Source: an uncultured Pseudomonadota bacterium (lineage in GTDB: Bacteria; Desulfobacterota; BSN033; UBA1163). From it: DNA of 32,819 nt. Location of the stretch: assembly GCA_937124575.1 (NCBI GenBank), contig CAKZKY010000368.1, positions 1 through 32,819 on the forward strand, written 5' to 3'. A program made the position numbers and the translations under genes. Positions 32,310 to 32,819 of this stretch are shown here, in pieces. The notes under the pieces were generated by a model, which worked only from the letters and a program-made list of their open reading frames with translations, was not told the origin of the DNA and did not search any database. The stretch's first letter is position 1. The number at the start of each line of letters is the position of its first letter.

Positions 32310-32819
32310 TTACCGGCGAGATTTAAGTTTCTCGAGAAATCTGGGATCAACCACAACTCCTAACTTTCCGGCTTGATCAGCATGTTCGATGGCGAGTCGA
32401 AATTCTCCCTTTTCAAAAAAGATAAAGGCCAGGTGGTAGTGTGGCCATGCATATCCTGGATTGATCTCCAGGGCTTTTTGAAAAGAAGCCAGGGCCTCTT
32501 CGACCCTACCCTGCTGGCGATGTAGACTTCCGATATTGAAATGGCCCCTGGCATAATCCGGTTTGATCTCGATCGTTTTCATGTAAGCCGAAAAAGCCTC
32601 CTCCATCTTCCCTTTTCTGAAGTGGATAATCCCAAGGTTATTATAGGCTTCTACATAACTTGGATTGATCTTGATAGCGTTTTGATATTGGATGACTGCC
32701 TCGTTGAGCTTTCCTTTCTCGGCATAGGCCACTCCCAGATTGAAATAGGCTTCTGCAAGATTTGAATCGTGGCGGATCGTTTTCTTATATTGAGAAATTT
32801 CCTGGTCCCATTTCCCCTG
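32310..32819 (-). CDS. TPR-repeat protein, 5' end cut by the window edge
   Basis: The frame is open to the right edge (32819), so only the C-terminal 169 residues are seen. They form one partial and four full TPR units with the usual 34-residue period and the W/Y-x-x-L-G-x-x-Y pattern (for example AYFNLGVAYAEKGKLNEAV, AYNNLGIIHFRKGKMEEAF). The last unit is degenerate. Such proteins act as protein-interaction scaffolds; the partner cannot be named. It heads the visible minus-strand set leading to the helical, secreted and SPFH genes. Confidence 0.85.
   Translation of the reverse strand, partial: QGKWDQEISQYKKTIRHDSNLAEAYFNLGVAYAEKGKLNEAVIQYQNAIKINPSYVEAYNNLGIIHFRKGKMEEAFSAYMKTIEIKPDYARGHFNIGSLHRQQGRVEEALASFQKALEINPGYAWPHYHLAFIFFEKGEFRLAIEHADQAGKLGVVVDPRFLEKLKSRR

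Noticed and set aside
1-32819. CRISPR array, prophage, transposase or integrase
   Set aside because: No regularly spaced repeats and no mobile-element protein were seen; the repeats present are degenerate and intergenic.

Overview
This window reads as one chromosomal segment of an anaerobic Deltaproteobacteria/Desulfobacterota-type bacterium, perhaps Syntrophia-like. That rests on gene content and order: dxs-tlyA-DUF4416-yicC-gmk, a rib-nusB block joined to nrdR/rpiB/fab genes, a queD-folE2 pair, and two acyl-CoA dehydrogenases in a core-metabolism setting. It is an inference, not a placement from a marker gene. Most of the window is housekeeping. I see no phage, insertion sequence, CRISPR array or obvious horizontal island.

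Layout. (1) 1-7933, minus strand: xseA, xseB, ispA, dxs, tlyA, a DUF4416 gene, yicC and gmk (gmk runs off the left edge). These cover exonuclease VII, the start of isoprenoid synthesis, an rRNA-methyltransferase-like protein, an RNase and GMP kinase. (2) 7934-8808: the longest non-coding stretch, with inverted repeats and a strong plus-strand terminator-like hairpin just before a sigma-70 promoter. (3) 8809-11352, plus strand: glycerate kinase, then queD and folE2, which overlap by an ATGA. (4) 11370-12521, minus: an acyl-CoA dehydrogenase with Asp at the usual catalytic-Glu position. (5) 12626-13599, plus: tRNA-Pro(CGG) with its own promoter, then plsY. (6) 13632-15990, minus: a NYN/YacP-like nuclease, ilvE with a promoter, and a stand-alone M17 N-terminal domain. 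(7) 16190-21827, minus: nusB, ribH, ribBA, ribE, ribD, nrdR, a dCMP deaminase and rpiB. (8) 21963-28601, minus: fabF, acpP, fabG, fabD, a second acyl-CoA dehydrogenase (where fabH is often found), an intrinsic terminator, plsX, rpmF and a DUF177 gene, with a clear promoter upstream of DUF177. (9) 28925-30079, plus: an orphan PAS histidine kinase with a terminator. (10) 30092-32819, minus: an SPFH/prohibitin protein, a secreted two-repeat protein, an unrecognised helical protein and a TPR protein cut by the right edge.

How the genes fit together. Riboflavin synthesis is almost complete in one overlapping block. Elongation and acyl-chain genes (fabD/G/F, acpP) sit with plsX, and plsY is elsewhere in the window, so acyl-phosphate-dependent phospholipid synthesis is covered. 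FolE2 makes dihydroneopterin triphosphate, the substrate of the adjacent QueD/PTPS protein.

The most unusual signal is not a gene. Several intergenic spacers share degenerate words (GGCAACGTT, CCTTACCGAAA, TTTTACATGAC, GTCAGACTT and others), suggesting a decaying dispersed repeat family. Other spacers carry short-word inverted repeats. Several genes appear to start with TTG (fabF, nusB, the dCMP deaminase and the second acyl-CoA dehydrogenase). I did not find a convincing new multi-gene system. The best candidates for novelty are the 7934-8754 non-coding region, the repeat family, and the SPFH/secreted-repeat/helical/TPR cluster.
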